NCBI GenBank assembly: GCA_021848145.1 | Contig: JAJZMX010000001.1 | Location: 60,325-124,324 of the forward strand | Direction: 5' to 3' | Length of the DNA stretch: 64,000 nt | Origin: a bacterium | GTDB lineage: Bacteria > Patescibacteriota > Saccharimonadia > Saccharimonadales > UBA4665 | Part shown: positions 35,811 through 44,249 of the stretch, piece by piece | Numbering within the stretch: the stretch's first letter is position 1 | Layout: the number at the start of each line of letters is the position of its first letter | Notes under the pieces: model-generated | What the model was told of the DNA's origin: nothing | Databases searched by the model: none | The model's input: the letters and a program-made list of their open reading frames with translations, nothing else | Made by a program: the position numbers and the translations under genes

Positions 35811-36049
35811 TTTGATACACTCCTCATTTTTTCATCAAATTCAGCCTTGTCTATCTCACCCTTGGCGTAACGGGCTTTTAAGATATCGGCAGCTGAAGAG
35901 CTTGGCGTATCACGAGCACCAGACTGTCTTACCAGCCAGACTATAAAAAGCACTATACCAGCGATTAAAGCCAGCATGAATAAGAAGCCTAGTATCATGA
36001 AGCCAATACCATACGTCGCACCGTTACCGTTCCAATTCATCCCCATCAT
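35807..36049 (-). CDS. SHOCT-domain small membrane protein
   Basis: One transmembrane helix (residues 15-38) and a C-terminal SHOCT motif, ILKARYAKGEIDKAEFDEKM. SHOCT domains are short oligomerisation modules. A strong AAGGAGG precedes the ATG. It sits between VKOR and cupredoxin in the operon. Confidence 0.82.
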   Translation of the reverse strand: MMGMNWNGNGATYGIGFMILGFLFMLALIAGIVLFIVWLVRQSGARDTPSSSAADILKARYAKGEIDKAEFDEKMRSVSK

Positions 36050-36144
36050 AATTTTAACCTCCTTCTTTATTATCTACCTTTTGTAAGTCAGTGTTAAGCT
36101 TTTTAAGCACCGCCACAGCAGTCCACTCGCAGTACTGCAGTACT

Positions 36145-36756
36145 CTACAGATGTTTGCCGTAGTAGTACCAGAAGTGCTTGAGAATTAAAGCAATGGCAA
36201 CAAAGAACCAGGCAATGAGCAAATCAAGATGGTGTTTTCGTACCCACTTATAAACCGACTTAGCCCTGGCTGACTTTAGTACAATGACTTTATTATCTAT
36301 GTTATATAAGGTCGTATACCAAAACAGTGTGGTGGTAGCAACGTCAACTGACAAACAAAACGGACAGAGCGCATGAATTTTATATACGCTTTTCAGTAAA
36401 AGCACATAAGCACCAATAGTGCCTAGCGTAATAAATACCTGAAAGGTTATCCAATACCACCGCTTATATACTGCTCCAGCTAAGATACCAGCACCTGTAC
36501 CTATTAACAGGGCGAATGCTCCTATGCCGTAATAGGGATAGGGTAAACCGAGAATTTTATCGCCGGGGGCGTTAATAACACTGCCACAACTAAGCACTGG
36601 GTTCAAATTGCATGCTGGCACATAATGTGAGTTTTGGCTAACAGCCAAGGTATCATGAGACAATATCAAGGCTGTTATTAAGCCGATTATGCCACAAACA
36701 ATTAAGATATATGGAAAGGTTTGCTTTAAGGACGGTTTTTGTAATGTTAGCTTCAT
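36145..36756 (-). CDS. vitamin K epoxide reductase (VKOR) family protein
   Basis: A quinone-coupled disulfide-forming membrane enzyme, the DsbB counterpart in many bacteria. About five transmembrane helices are predicted. The redox Cys pairs are in ACNLNPVLSCGSV (near residues 49-57) and the catalytic CPFC (near 132-135). The conserved LPYPYYGIGAF segment is also family-like. No DsbA-like thioredoxin follows. The Cys-rich protein two genes upstream is a possible substrate. It overlaps the preceding SHOCT gene by 4 bases. Confidence 0.88.
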   Translation of the reverse strand: MKLTLQKPSLKQTFPYILIVCGIIGLITALILSHDTLAVSQNSHYVPACNLNPVLSCGSVINAPGDKILGLPYPYYGIGAFALLIGTGAGILAGAVYKRWYWITFQVFITLGTIGAYVLLLKSVYKIHALCPFCLSVDVATTTLFWYTTLYNIDNKVIVLKSARAKSVYKWVRKHHLDLLIAWFFVAIALILKHFWYYYGKHL

Positions 36757-36968
36757 GGTTTGACCCCTTCTTTATCGGCTATTAGTTTCTGCTTCACATG
36801 CTCGTACTGTTCTTCGCTAATCTCGTCCTTAGCGTAGCGTTGTTTGAGGATGGTTAGCCCATCTGGCGGCGTATCATTGCCATTATGGCTCTTGCCCATC
36901 ATCAACATCATAACGACCATCGACACGGGACAAGCTAAGACTGCGAGTGGCAGTAAAACACTGCTCAT
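36753..36968 (-). CDS. SHOCT-domain small membrane protein (second)
   Basis: One transmembrane helix at the start (VLLPLAVLACPVSMVVMMLM) and a SHOCT motif, ILKQRYAKDEISEEQYEHVK. The start is ATG 36968, directly after GGAGGTG, overlapping the upstream stop by one base. Confidence 0.82.
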   Translation of the reverse strand: MSSVLLPLAVLACPVSMVVMMLMMGKSHNGNDTPPDGLTILKQRYAKDEISEEQYEHVKQKLIADKEGVKP

Positions 36969-37597
36969 TATGCACCTCCGCAACAATCTTCAAGGTTAGT
37001 TACTGCTACTATCTGTTGAGTAGTGAAGTCGTGTTGGGTAATGAGGTACTTGGCTAGCCTAGCATGTGTGTACCATGCCCAGCACTTACAGCAACACCAA
37101 CCATGGTCGGCAGTCATTTTTTGAGCTTGGTCATAGATGCTTTGCTGAGCAGGTGTTAGCTGTATATTGTTGTAAAAGCCTAACATTTGCTCGGCACTGG
37201 CTTTGGACACGTCATACGGATTAGTAGGTATCTCAGGAATGTTGGCATATGCCCTCAAGCTGTTTATCTGACTGACGTAATGTTTTATATCCATTGGCGA
37301 ACAGCATGAGCCTTGCAGCCGAGAACCACTAGGCAGTGAGGCCATGTACTTCTCAATAGCAGGTAAATCTCCTATGTCTCGACAAACGTCAGTGTGGGCG
37401 TTGCTTAGTTTCGTAAAAGACGTTTTCAGAGCTGTATCAACCATAGGCATTGTGTCTAGTTGCGTATGGTGCTGAGACACTACACTACCTTTACTTAGAA
37501 ACGCTATGGTTAGTAAGCTCACTACGCCAATAATGACAAGTAAGGATATAGTTTTTAGTAGTCGGCTCAGTTTTCGTGATTTTAATGCTAATTTCAT
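36968..37597 (-). CDS. Cys-rich membrane-anchored protein of unknown function
   Basis: An N-terminal anchor helix (residues 13-34) leads to an extracytoplasmic domain with ten or more cysteines. Visible clusters are VCRDIGD, GSCCSPMD, HGWCCCKCWAWYTH near residue 165 and EDCCGG at the end. The clusters with His and Trp suggest metal or Fe-S binding, or a redox role served by the VKOR encoded next to it. No family name can be given with confidence. Confidence 0.7.
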   Translation of the reverse strand: MKLALKSRKLSRLLKTISLLVIIGVVSLLTIAFLSKGSVVSQHHTQLDTMPMVDTALKTSFTKLSNAHTDVCRDIGDLPAIEKYMASLPSGSRLQGSCCSPMDIKHYVSQINSLRAYANIPEIPTNPYDVSKASAEQMLGFYNNIQLTPAQQSIYDQAQKMTADHGWCCCKCWAWYTHARLAKYLITQHDFTTQQIVAVTNLEDCCGGA

Positions 37598-37607
37598 TTA
37601 TAAGCCC

Positions 37608-38207
37608 CTAAAGCCCCGACGGGAAGTTGTAGCTCTTCGGAATTGACGGAAGCTGACTAGCAGTACCGTAGGTTACAACTATTTCGTGGTGCTTTCTAAG
37701 AGCTAGATTAACAGGATCGTTAACTTTCTTACCGTTATCGTAGACGACTAGCGTATCAGAGCTATTGTCAGCGTAGCTGCCAATGCTGTTGTCAGTTAGC
37801 TTCACACCCCATATATCAAAGAACTGACCAAGTGTGTAGGTAGCATTGGCGTCAGGCGATTCAATATGGATAATTCCCGAGGCGTCATGCGTGTGAACAG
37901 GCGTAATACCGTTATATATTCCAATGTCAGCAGGTACTTGAACCGGCTGGCCGTTAATAACGATATCCAAGTGGGCATGTATGTGTTGGGCAGAACCCTC
38001 AGCTCCCAGCAAGGGAATATCTATGGCTTTCAACCTATCAGCTAGACGTTGGTATTCGGCTGGCCACGGCGCAGGCCCGGTGTTCAGACTGCTTAAACTG
38101 GCTACAACCTTAGGCGGTGGCGGCGTGTTTGATTTGCGTGTTCCGATAAACACCCCGACCACAATTAACACTACTACGATTAATCCCCAAAATACTTTAT
38201 TAGACAT
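37608..38207 (-). CDS. His-rich membrane-anchored extracytoplasmic protein
   Basis: An anchor helix (residues 4-23) and a Pro-rich linker precede a beta-rich domain. It carries HIHAHLDIVINGQPVQVPADIG near residue 75 and VHTHDASGIIHIES near 104, a likely metal site. The rest reads YTLGQFFDIWGVKL and HEIVVTYG. I recall similar proteins in other bacteria, always of unknown function. Its operon position with cupredoxin suggests copper or another metal. Confidence 0.7.
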   Translation of the reverse strand: MSNKVFWGLIVVVLIVVGVFIGTRKSNTPPPPKVVASLSSLNTGPAPWPAEYQRLADRLKAIDIPLLGAEGSAQHIHAHLDIVINGQPVQVPADIGIYNGITPVHTHDASGIIHIESPDANATYTLGQFFDIWGVKLTDNSIGSYADNSSDTLVVYDNGKKVNDPVNLALRKHHEIVVTYGTASQLPSIPKSYNFPSGL

Positions 38208-38249
38208 ACTTTCTCCAAAGTTAATTGATAAATGGAAGGTATGTCTGTT

Positions 38250-38609
38250 CTAGAAGCGATAGTTTGCGTAGAGTTTAACTAAATCCGGCGGTCGCCAACA
38301 CAAGCGCCGTAGAATGTAAGCTACAAAGGCAGTCAGTATGAGTGACCAACCAGCTCCTGTAAAAGCCATATAGTATGGCTCGGCCGGTTGAGGAGTGTCT
38401 TCTTTGTCTTTTTCCTGTTTATTTTCGTAGAGCGTAGCCGCAATCGTATGCTGTTGTGTAGTACAAGAGCTTTGGCATTGGCTTTGGCTCATTTGCTTGC
38501 CCATGCCGGGCATATTATTAGCTATAAGCGGCTGGATTGATCCAACACCAAGTAGTAGCGTGATAAATGTTGCTATACCAACTACGGAAGTTAAAAAGCC
38601 TCGTCTCAT
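38250..38609 (-). CDS. small membrane protein with Met/Cys/His-containing loop
   Basis: Two transmembrane segments (near residues 10-30 and 82-101). Between them is an extracytoplasmic loop with MPGMGKQMSQSQCQSSC and a nearby His, possibly metal-binding. No family is recognised. Confidence 0.55.
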   Translation of the reverse strand: MRRGFLTSVVGIATFITLLLGVGSIQPLIANNMPGMGKQMSQSQCQSSCTTQQHTIAATLYENKQEKDKEDTPQPAEPYYMAFTGAGWSLILTAFVAYILRRLCWRPPDLVKLYANYRF

Positions 38610-38621
38610 AAGTACTATAAA

Positions 38622-38786
38622 TTATACCGTATGTGGCTTTTGTTGATTTTCAACGGCGTACTTCGTAATCTCTAAATTACAACTCTTATATTCGCTGCAC
38701 CACGCCTCACACTGTTCAGCGGTTGCTTGGTCGGTATAGTGCAGTCCACATTCAGGACATTGGTATAGTTTTGGCTCAGTGTTCAT
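38622..38786 (-). CDS. 54-aa zinc-ribbon/rubredoxin-like peptide
   Basis: The peptide begins MNTEPKLYQCPECGLHYTD and continues with EQCEAWCSEYKSC. CPECG plus the second Cys group predicts a small zinc site. It is co-directional with the operon and overlaps the permease stop by 11 bases, which supports translation. Confidence 0.6.
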   Translation of the reverse strand: MNTEPKLYQCPECGLHYTDQATAEQCEAWCSEYKSCNLEITKYAVENQQKPHTV

Positions 38787-39939
38787 GATGATGTGCTTCG
38801 TCGGGTTTCATATTCATCATCTTCAACATCATCGGACCACCTGTTCGCAAGAAACGCCAGACTAAAGCTCCTGCAATAACCAGGAATACAATATTCAGCA
38901 CGGTCGTGTAGTTAAACGTAACGCTGGCTTCAAGCACTTTAGCGTTTCGTATTGTTGGAGTCAGATGAAGGACTGCAAATATTCCCTCAACCAAATATCC
39001 TGCTAAGGCCATAGCGATATAGAACATACCGAAGATAAAGGCAGCCATTTTTAAGCCGTAATACTTTTTGTAAATCCGAAGTATCGGGAACACAATCAGA
39101 TCGGCAAAGATAAAGACTACCACTCCACCGAAACTGATACCACCATTCCACAGAACAGCAGCCAAAGGTACGTTACCAACGCTACAAACAAAAGATAGAA
39201 CAGCGATAAGCGGCGCAATTAACGGCCCCCAAATCAGGGCTAGGGTGTGGTTATTAGTAAAGAACAAGGCTCTCCACCAAGACTGCGGTATCCAGGCTGC
39301 TAATGCACCTGCGATCAGCAAACCTAGAACAATATCTGTCCAAATACTCGCCCAGTCCATAATAAAAAAGTGACTGGTAGCCGTTTTGCCTTCAGGTGAG
39401 CGCAGCTTTTGCCAAATCGAAGCATCTCCTTTGACTGCCATATCGTCCATAGACGCATGACCCTCCATGCGACCAGATAAACCTTTTTCAGCCTGTTTAC
39501 GTGCCGTATTAACTAACTTGGGCGTAAGAAACAAGCGAAACAGTATAGCGAGTATCAGAATCATCAGTGGACCGCCGACAAACTCGGCTGCGGTAAACTG
39601 CCAGCCAAGCAGGACAGCCATAATAATGCCTAACTCAATTACTAAATTGGTCGAAGCTATTTCAAATGCCATCGCTGCGGTAAAGTCAGCACCTTTACGA
39701 AAGATTGACCTCGCCAGAGCTACAGCAGCGTAGGAACACGACGAAGAAGCAGCACCGAGTCCGGCAGCTTTTAATAGAGTCTTGGGCTTATCATCCGGCA
39801 ACAGTCTGCTCATCTGCTTATGCGATACGACAGCTTGAATAGCTCCTGACAAACCAAAACCAAGTATTAACGGCCACAATATCTCCCAACCCATCGCAAA
39901 AGAAGTAGACAGGGCATGGGTTAAAGCGTGAATCAGCAT
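38776..39939 (-). CDS. predicted permease (PF03773-type)
   Basis: A membrane protein with about eight helices. Family features are LILGFGLSGAIQAVVSH, the Cys-containing SSSCSYAAVALARS and CSVGNVPLAAVLWNGGISFGG, all within helices. It also has a Met-rich loop (RMEGHASMDDMAV) and a His-rich tail (AHHHEH). PF03773 proteins are implicated in arsenic/metalloid or other metal transport. It is the first gene of the nine-gene minus-strand operon. A very similar permease at 59193-60347 lies near a CsoR repressor. Confidence 0.82.
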   Translation of the reverse strand: MLIHALTHALSTSFAMGWEILWPLILGFGLSGAIQAVVSHKQMSRLLPDDKPKTLLKAAGLGAASSSCSYAAVALARSIFRKGADFTAAMAFEIASTNLVIELGIIMAVLLGWQFTAAEFVGGPLMILILAILFRLFLTPKLVNTARKQAEKGLSGRMEGHASMDDMAVKGDASIWQKLRSPEGKTATSHFFIMDWASIWTDIVLGLLIAGALAAWIPQSWWRALFFTNNHTLALIWGPLIAPLIAVLSFVCSVGNVPLAAVLWNGGISFGGVVVFIFADLIVFPILRIYKKYYGLKMAAFIFGMFYIAMALAGYLVEGIFAVLHLTPTIRNAKVLEASVTFNYTTVLNIVFLVIAGALVWRFLRTGGPMMLKMMNMKPDEAHHHEH

Positions 39940-40073
39940 GGTCTTATAGTATCAAAACAGAGGTGTAATGTTAGTGCCTGTAATTATAGTTATTGACGGT
40001 AACCTGTTAAAAACGATGTAAAACGAGTGCCAGAAAGTCAGATATATCTTAAAAACAAAGATAATGTTTTTGT

Positions 40074-40592
40074 GCTAGTCATGACTAGCGATTTTGCTAG
40101 ACACATTCGGTAGTTATCTGAACCCCCCTGAACACATTCAGTGGCCTTACTGAATCCTTGTCTGAAACGTTCAGCGTATTCCTTCATTTGACTAGCAAAA
40201 ATGTGTCACTGTACAGCAAGTATCCAGAAGTCTTAGCAAAATATGAGCCATAACAGGGGTAGACAATCGTATCTTGTCGTATCTGTTAGCGCAGCAACCT
40301 CTTCAAATGGCAGGTTCATAGCAGATCTCACCACTGTGAGCATACCGGAGGTAACTTTAATATGTACCTATCATGTAAAGCAGCCGTGCTTCTCATTCTG
40401 CTTTACACCCTCAGACATTCCGGCAGTAATTTTTTCAGGTGCTAGTCATGGCAAGCGGTTTTGCTGTTTATTCCCTAGTCAGTACCTCAAGTTTCCTAAA
40501 AATGAGTAGCGCTTTCGCTAGTCATTTACAGTATTGGCTGGGGTATGGCAAGCATGTGAGCAGGGAGTGGCTAGGACATGGCAAGCATGTGA
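40074..40592. repeat. repeat-dense non-coding stretch next to a tyrosine recombinase
   Basis: No convincing gene is present between 39940 and 40592. Repeats found: perfect palindrome GCTAGTCATGACTAGC (40074-40089). A 26-bp imperfect direct repeat starts at 40074 and 40441 (GCTAGTCATG, then AAGCG or TAGCG, then TTTTGCT). ATTTTGCTAG is at 40091 and its inverse, ACTAGCAAAAAT, near 40191. Exact direct repeat ATGGCAAGCATGTGA lies at 40545-40559 and 40578-40592, the second copy ending at the recombinase stop. These look like recombinase arm/core binding sites. Confidence 0.55.
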
Positions 40593-41570
40593 CTAGCACT
40601 TGAACTGCAATAACTTTGATTTGCAGTGTTTTGCTTGAGGCTCAAGGTATAATAGGTTGACGTCGCTGAAAGCCTTTATATAGCCCTTGTAATCGCTCTC
40701 CATTAGCACGGCATCATTATAAATCTGCACCATCTCTAAGCTCCTGTGCCTGGAGAACTGAGCAACCTTCGTAATATCGCCGTTGAACTGTTTAACAAGC
40801 CTGGTAACGAAGGTATGTCTTAGCGAGTGTACCTGTTTTTCAATACCTTGCTCCTCAAAAGCGGTGTTCACGATATACCTAAGCCCTCTGATCGTAATCC
40901 TGCCTGATTCGCTTGGGATGCTTCGGCTTTTGAACATTGCGCCTGTTGGCTTATTCCCCATAGGCTCATAGTATTGCGTGAGGTCGTAATACCTTTTGAG
41001 GGCTTTGACAGTAACCGGATGCAGAAAAATTGTTTCTTTGTCGTCTCGGCCTTTGCCTTTGATAAGCATCTGGTTGCTTTTCCAGAGGACGTCCTCCCAA
41101 TTTAAGCCGCTAACCTCGCCGATACGCAGACCTTGATAGTACAGAATACAGATAACAGCTACCTCTCTAGGCTTGAGTACACTGTAGCGTTGGCACCACT
41201 CTTCTAGCAACTCGACTTCACGTTCATTGAGTCCGCTAACCTTATGACGCTTGTCGAGCCTAAAGTTTCGAATATTATGCGTGATGTCAGTGGGTAACAT
41301 GCCTCTCCTGTGCAGCTCTTTCAAAAATATCCTCGCTACTACCAGGTACTTATTTTTACTAGAGGCTGATAAATCAGTCCGACCCCTCAGCTCTCTCTTA
41401 AACTCCAGAAACGTATTCAAGTTGAACTGGTTGTCCTCTATGAAACTAAGGAAAGGCCACAGCCTCGCCACATAATCCGCTCTAGTAGCTTCTGACACAT
41501 CTAGCGAGTCAAAGACTTCATAAGCATTGTCTCTACTATACCGCTTTGCGAGTATTAGGTCTGTGGTCAT
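40593..41570 (-). CDS. tyrosine recombinase/integrase (XerC/D-like)
   Basis: A site-specific recombinase of 325 aa. The N-terminal SAM-like core-binding domain (residues 10-100) is followed by the catalytic domain. Its Arg is in GLRIGEVSGLNWED near 154, HxxR in HSLRHTFVTRL near 248, His in FSRHRSLEMVQIY near 275, and the Tyr nucleophile in QIYNDA. The usual LGH reads SRH here. It overlaps the 334-aa gene upstream by one base (TAATG), so the two are expressed together. Whether it is an element integrase or acts on the nearby repeats is open. Confidence 0.9.
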   Translation of the reverse strand: MTTDLILAKRYSRDNAYEVFDSLDVSEATRADYVARLWPFLSFIEDNQFNLNTFLEFKRELRGRTDLSASSKNKYLVVARIFLKELHRRGMLPTDITHNIRNFRLDKRHKVSGLNEREVELLEEWCQRYSVLKPREVAVICILYYQGLRIGEVSGLNWEDVLWKSNQMLIKGKGRDDKETIFLHPVTVKALKRYYDLTQYYEPMGNKPTGAMFKSRSIPSESGRITIRGLRYIVNTAFEEQGIEKQVHSLRHTFVTRLVKQFNGDITKVAQFSRHRSLEMVQIYNDAVLMESDYKGYIKAFSDVNLLYLEPQAKHCKSKLLQFKC

Positions 41571-42523
41571 TATATTTTCTCCCCTTGCTTACGGATAAGC
41601 CACCGGCTGATATTGTCTGTTTCCTCTTTAATTTCAGATGCTATATGCTTATACACCGGCCACGCTTCTTCGGGGATCGAATCAGCCCATAGCCAACTTA
41701 CCGGCTTATCCTTGCCGACCTGGGTTTCCCAAACATTTTTCTTCTTATTTATACTTGATCTCGTAGTCCACATGATCTGTTCTAGCAGATTATGGTCGCT
41801 CATATCCGAGCCTAGCCAATCCCTCTTATTGAACGGTATTTCTTTTCTCAACAGATACTTTATCCAATCTATCTTTAGCAGCATGTACAGTATTCCTGAG
41901 CAATGAAAATCTACGCTTTCAATTAGAATATCGTCTACTGTGGCGTAGGGAACTTCACCCCACTTTATTGTTTTGCCTGAAAAGTACGACTTCAGTTTTT
42001 CAATATCCCATGTCTTTTCACTAAACCGCTTATTCCAGACTCTAGCCATCTGATTTAGCATAGGCACATCCCAACGACTGCCTCCAGCTCTAGCCCTGTA
42101 AAGCAGGGCATCAATCAAACTGTTTTCTTTATTGCCCTGAACCGATTGCATTGCGTAATTACTTCCGGTGTCATCAGGATTATTAACATCCAAATCACGC
42201 CATTCACATCTGGCTACATCAGCGATTATTGACAACGCTATAGTCTTATCTGCCTCAGTCAACGGCTCACTGCCTTTTGCACTGACCTTCATAAGCATGG
42301 CTGCTAACTTATCGTAATCAGGCGGTAATATGCAGTCTTCGATTGGAATAATCATCAGCCTACGTATTGCATCTACTTCGTTTAATTGAATAAGGCTCTT
42401 GGCTGCTCTTACTGCTTTGTCTACATCGCATCTACGTACTGACTTCTGGATTGCCGATTTTAACAATGACGGTGAAAACGGCACCTGAGCCTTAATTTCT
42501 TCCTTTGATATTTTTTGCTCCAT
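41570..42523 (-). CDS. protein with MgsA/RarA-C-terminal-like segment, coupled to the recombinase
   Basis: The N-terminal part reads LLKSAIQKSVRRCDVDKAV and IRRLMIIPIEDC. This resembles the helical C-terminal domain of RarA/MgsA clamp-loader-like ATPases, but no ATPase domain is present. The rest is a helical Trp-rich region of unknown function. The start is ATG 42523, after a perfect GGAGG. It could be an accessory factor for recombination or replication; this is a guess. Confidence 0.6.
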   Translation of the reverse strand: MEQKISKEEIKAQVPFSPSLLKSAIQKSVRRCDVDKAVRAAKSLIQLNEVDAIRRLMIIPIEDCILPPDYDKLAAMLMKVSAKGSEPLTEADKTIALSIIADVARCEWRDLDVNNPDDTGSNYAMQSVQGNKENSLIDALLYRARAGGSRWDVPMLNQMARVWNKRFSEKTWDIEKLKSYFSGKTIKWGEVPYATVDDILIESVDFHCSGILYMLLKIDWIKYLLRKEIPFNKRDWLGSDMSDHNLLEQIMWTTRSSINKKKNVWETQVGKDKPVSWLWADSIPEEAWPVYKHIASEIKEETDNISRWLIRKQGEKI

Positions 42524-42646
42524 TTGGTTGCCTCCAAAATTATTGTTATGTAATTTAAGTATGACTTTGTACATACTTACGTCAAGGGGTTTTTACAGGG
42601 GTCAGTACCAGCTTTTAGCTACATTAACTAACTACATTACAAATTG

Positions 42647-42675
42647 AAAAAGCCAGTAAGCACTGCCGCTACTGG
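42647..42675 (-). terminator. intrinsic terminator of the 42740 gene
   Basis: Read on the minus strand: CCAGTA, an 11-base loop, TACTGG, then CTTTTTC. It lies about 65 bases downstream of the 42740-43231 gene. Confidence 0.6.
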
Positions 42676-42739
42676 TTTCTTTAATTCAGGTTCAGACTGA
42701 CAAACTGAACGATTTTTAGCTAATAAAACTAAAGACGTA

Positions 42740-43231
42740 TCAGGCTTCAACCTCGCTTAAAGCCATTTTCTTACGAGACTTGCCTGATACCAGTACGAGT
42801 ATCGAAAACACAAGAATTGCCACAGCCGATCCCATTGCCAAATAGTTCCCAATACCGATAGACACGAATCCATTAGTGCTGAAATTGAAGTTGCTATTCG
42901 CAAAGCTGTTTATAGAGTTCATACCACCTTTGTCATTAAAGTAAAGTATCAGGGACATACCTGCTATAACTAATGCCGCTATAATACCTATAACGCCGCT
43001 CAGTATGCGTGTCGCCTTATTATGCTTGAATATGTTCAAGACTGTGGCAGCTAGAATTACACCTGAAGCAATTAGCAATGCTTCCGGCGTACCACTGAAG
43101 TAACTGTCGTATGAATTAGTGCCGCTACCTCCAGCACTCACCCAGGGCAAAAAAGTGCTTACGATACACAGAACGGCGGATGATGCCAAACCCACGTTGG
43201 CTACTATTGCTTTATTAGTCATATCCTTCAC
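42740..43231 (-). CDS. four-helix membrane protein of unknown function
   Basis: Four hydrophobic helices (near residues 10-30, 52-67, 73-95 and 128-148). An Asn/Ser/Gly-rich loop is predicted outside. The start GTG 43231 has GGAG nine bases upstream; ATG 43222 is the alternative. The pattern recalls small bacterial DUF membrane proteins, without a certain family. Confidence 0.65.
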   Translation of the reverse strand: MKDMTNKAIVANVGLASSAVLCIVSTFLPWVSAGGSGTNSYDSYFSGTPEALLIASGVILAATVLNIFKHNKATRILSGVIGIIAALVIAGMSLILYFNDKGGMNSINSFANSNFNFSTNGFVSIGIGNYLAMGSAVAILVFSILVLVSGKSRKKMALSEVEA

Positions 43232-43353
43232 TTTATTTTTCTCCTTGAATTATTTGCATTGAGTTAATTTTTGCAGATAAACAGATGAAATACAAATAAA
43301 AAGAACCTGTCAGGGTGTAGCCTCATCCGGTGCTGTTTGCCATCGTATCAGTA

Positions 43354-43569
43354 ATGGCACGAACTAGCACCCGACAAAAATTAGCAAAAGGCGTTAAGCA
43401 CTACCGCAAGGCAGCCGGCCTGTCCCAAGAAAAACTCGGCATTAACTCTGGACTAGGCAGAAGCTACATCTCAGGCGTAGAACGCTGTGAACGCAATCCG
43501 TCGCTGGAAAGCCTTGAGAAGATCGCTAAAGCGTTGAAGGTCAAAGTTTCAGACTTAACGAACCTCTAG
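43354..43569 (+). CDS. XRE-family HTH regulator
   Basis: A 71-aa single-domain DNA-binding protein with the full HTH_3 pattern: LAKGVKHYRKAAGLSQEKLG, SYISGVERCERNPSLESL and EKIAKALKVKVSDL. Controls unknown targets. It is divergent from the membrane-protein gene 42740-43231. An in-frame GTG at 43330 would add eight residues. Confidence 0.85.
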   Translation: MARTSTRQKLAKGVKHYRKAAGLSQEKLGINSGLGRSYISGVERCERNPSLESLEKIAKALKVKVSDLTNL

Positions 43570-43679
43570 ACTTCAGTTAGTTATTAGCTTCTGAAAATGC
43601 TGGTGCTTCTGTAGGCTCAAATGTAAAGACCCTTATAATAAACCTCCCATAACATTCGAAAAGTGATGCCTGGAACTAA

Positions 43680-44072
43680 TTACTTGCTCTTATCAATAAT
43701 GCCTCTAATAACTGCATCAACTTCGGCTGGCAAGTTGCCAAGGTCTGCCTGAGGGAAGAACTGCGAAAGCACAATTGGCCTCATACCTGAAATGTAGGTC
43801 TGCCCGTCCTTTTTATAAACATTGACCTTGCAGGGTAAGCATAACCCAATCTTAATATCAGCCTGAAGAACTGTGTAAGCACTTTTGGCGTTACATATCT
43901 CTATGATTTTAAACGGTTCAATGGTAAGACCTTTTTCTTGCAAAGTAGCGGTAACATCATGAATGTAAAGCACCCTAAACTTAGCACTTTTTGTCTCTTG
44001 CTCAACCGCATTAACAGCTTCGTCAAAAGATTTGCTAGTAGTAATAGTGTAATCGAAGTCCATGTCTACCAT
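43680..44072 (-). CDS. DUF302 family protein
   Basis: A 130-aa protein matching DUF302: DYTITTSKSFDEAVNAVEQ at the start, GFRVL-like KFRVLYIHDVTATLQEKGL, KIIEICNAKSAY, and GLCLPCKVNVYKKDGQTYIS in the core. CLPC is typical of the family. The function is unknown. It stands alone. Confidence 0.85.
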   Translation of the reverse strand: MVDMDFDYTITTSKSFDEAVNAVEQETKSAKFRVLYIHDVTATLQEKGLTIEPFKIIEICNAKSAYTVLQADIKIGLCLPCKVNVYKKDGQTYISGMRPIVLSQFFPQADLGNLPAEVDAVIRGIIDKSK

Positions 44073-44249
44073 TTTAATCGACTAGGGTATAGTTCACCAA
44101 CATAAAATGAGTAAACGACCAGTATTTTCCAAGAATACCTGGCTTGTTATAGCTAGCTACCAAAGTAAATGTAGACCAGACCAGAACTAGGGATAACTAC
44201 CACCACAAGAACCGTCAGATTAAGGCACCGCTGCTATGTCTAATTAACT

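Noticed and set aside
35389..35946. 185-codon + strand ORF
   Set aside because: Antisense shadow of the cupredoxin and SHOCT genes, which have clear motifs and ribosome-binding sites on the other strand.
40243..40509. 88-codon + strand ORF in the repeat region
   Set aside because: No ribosome-binding site, low-complexity translation, and the region is explained by repeats.
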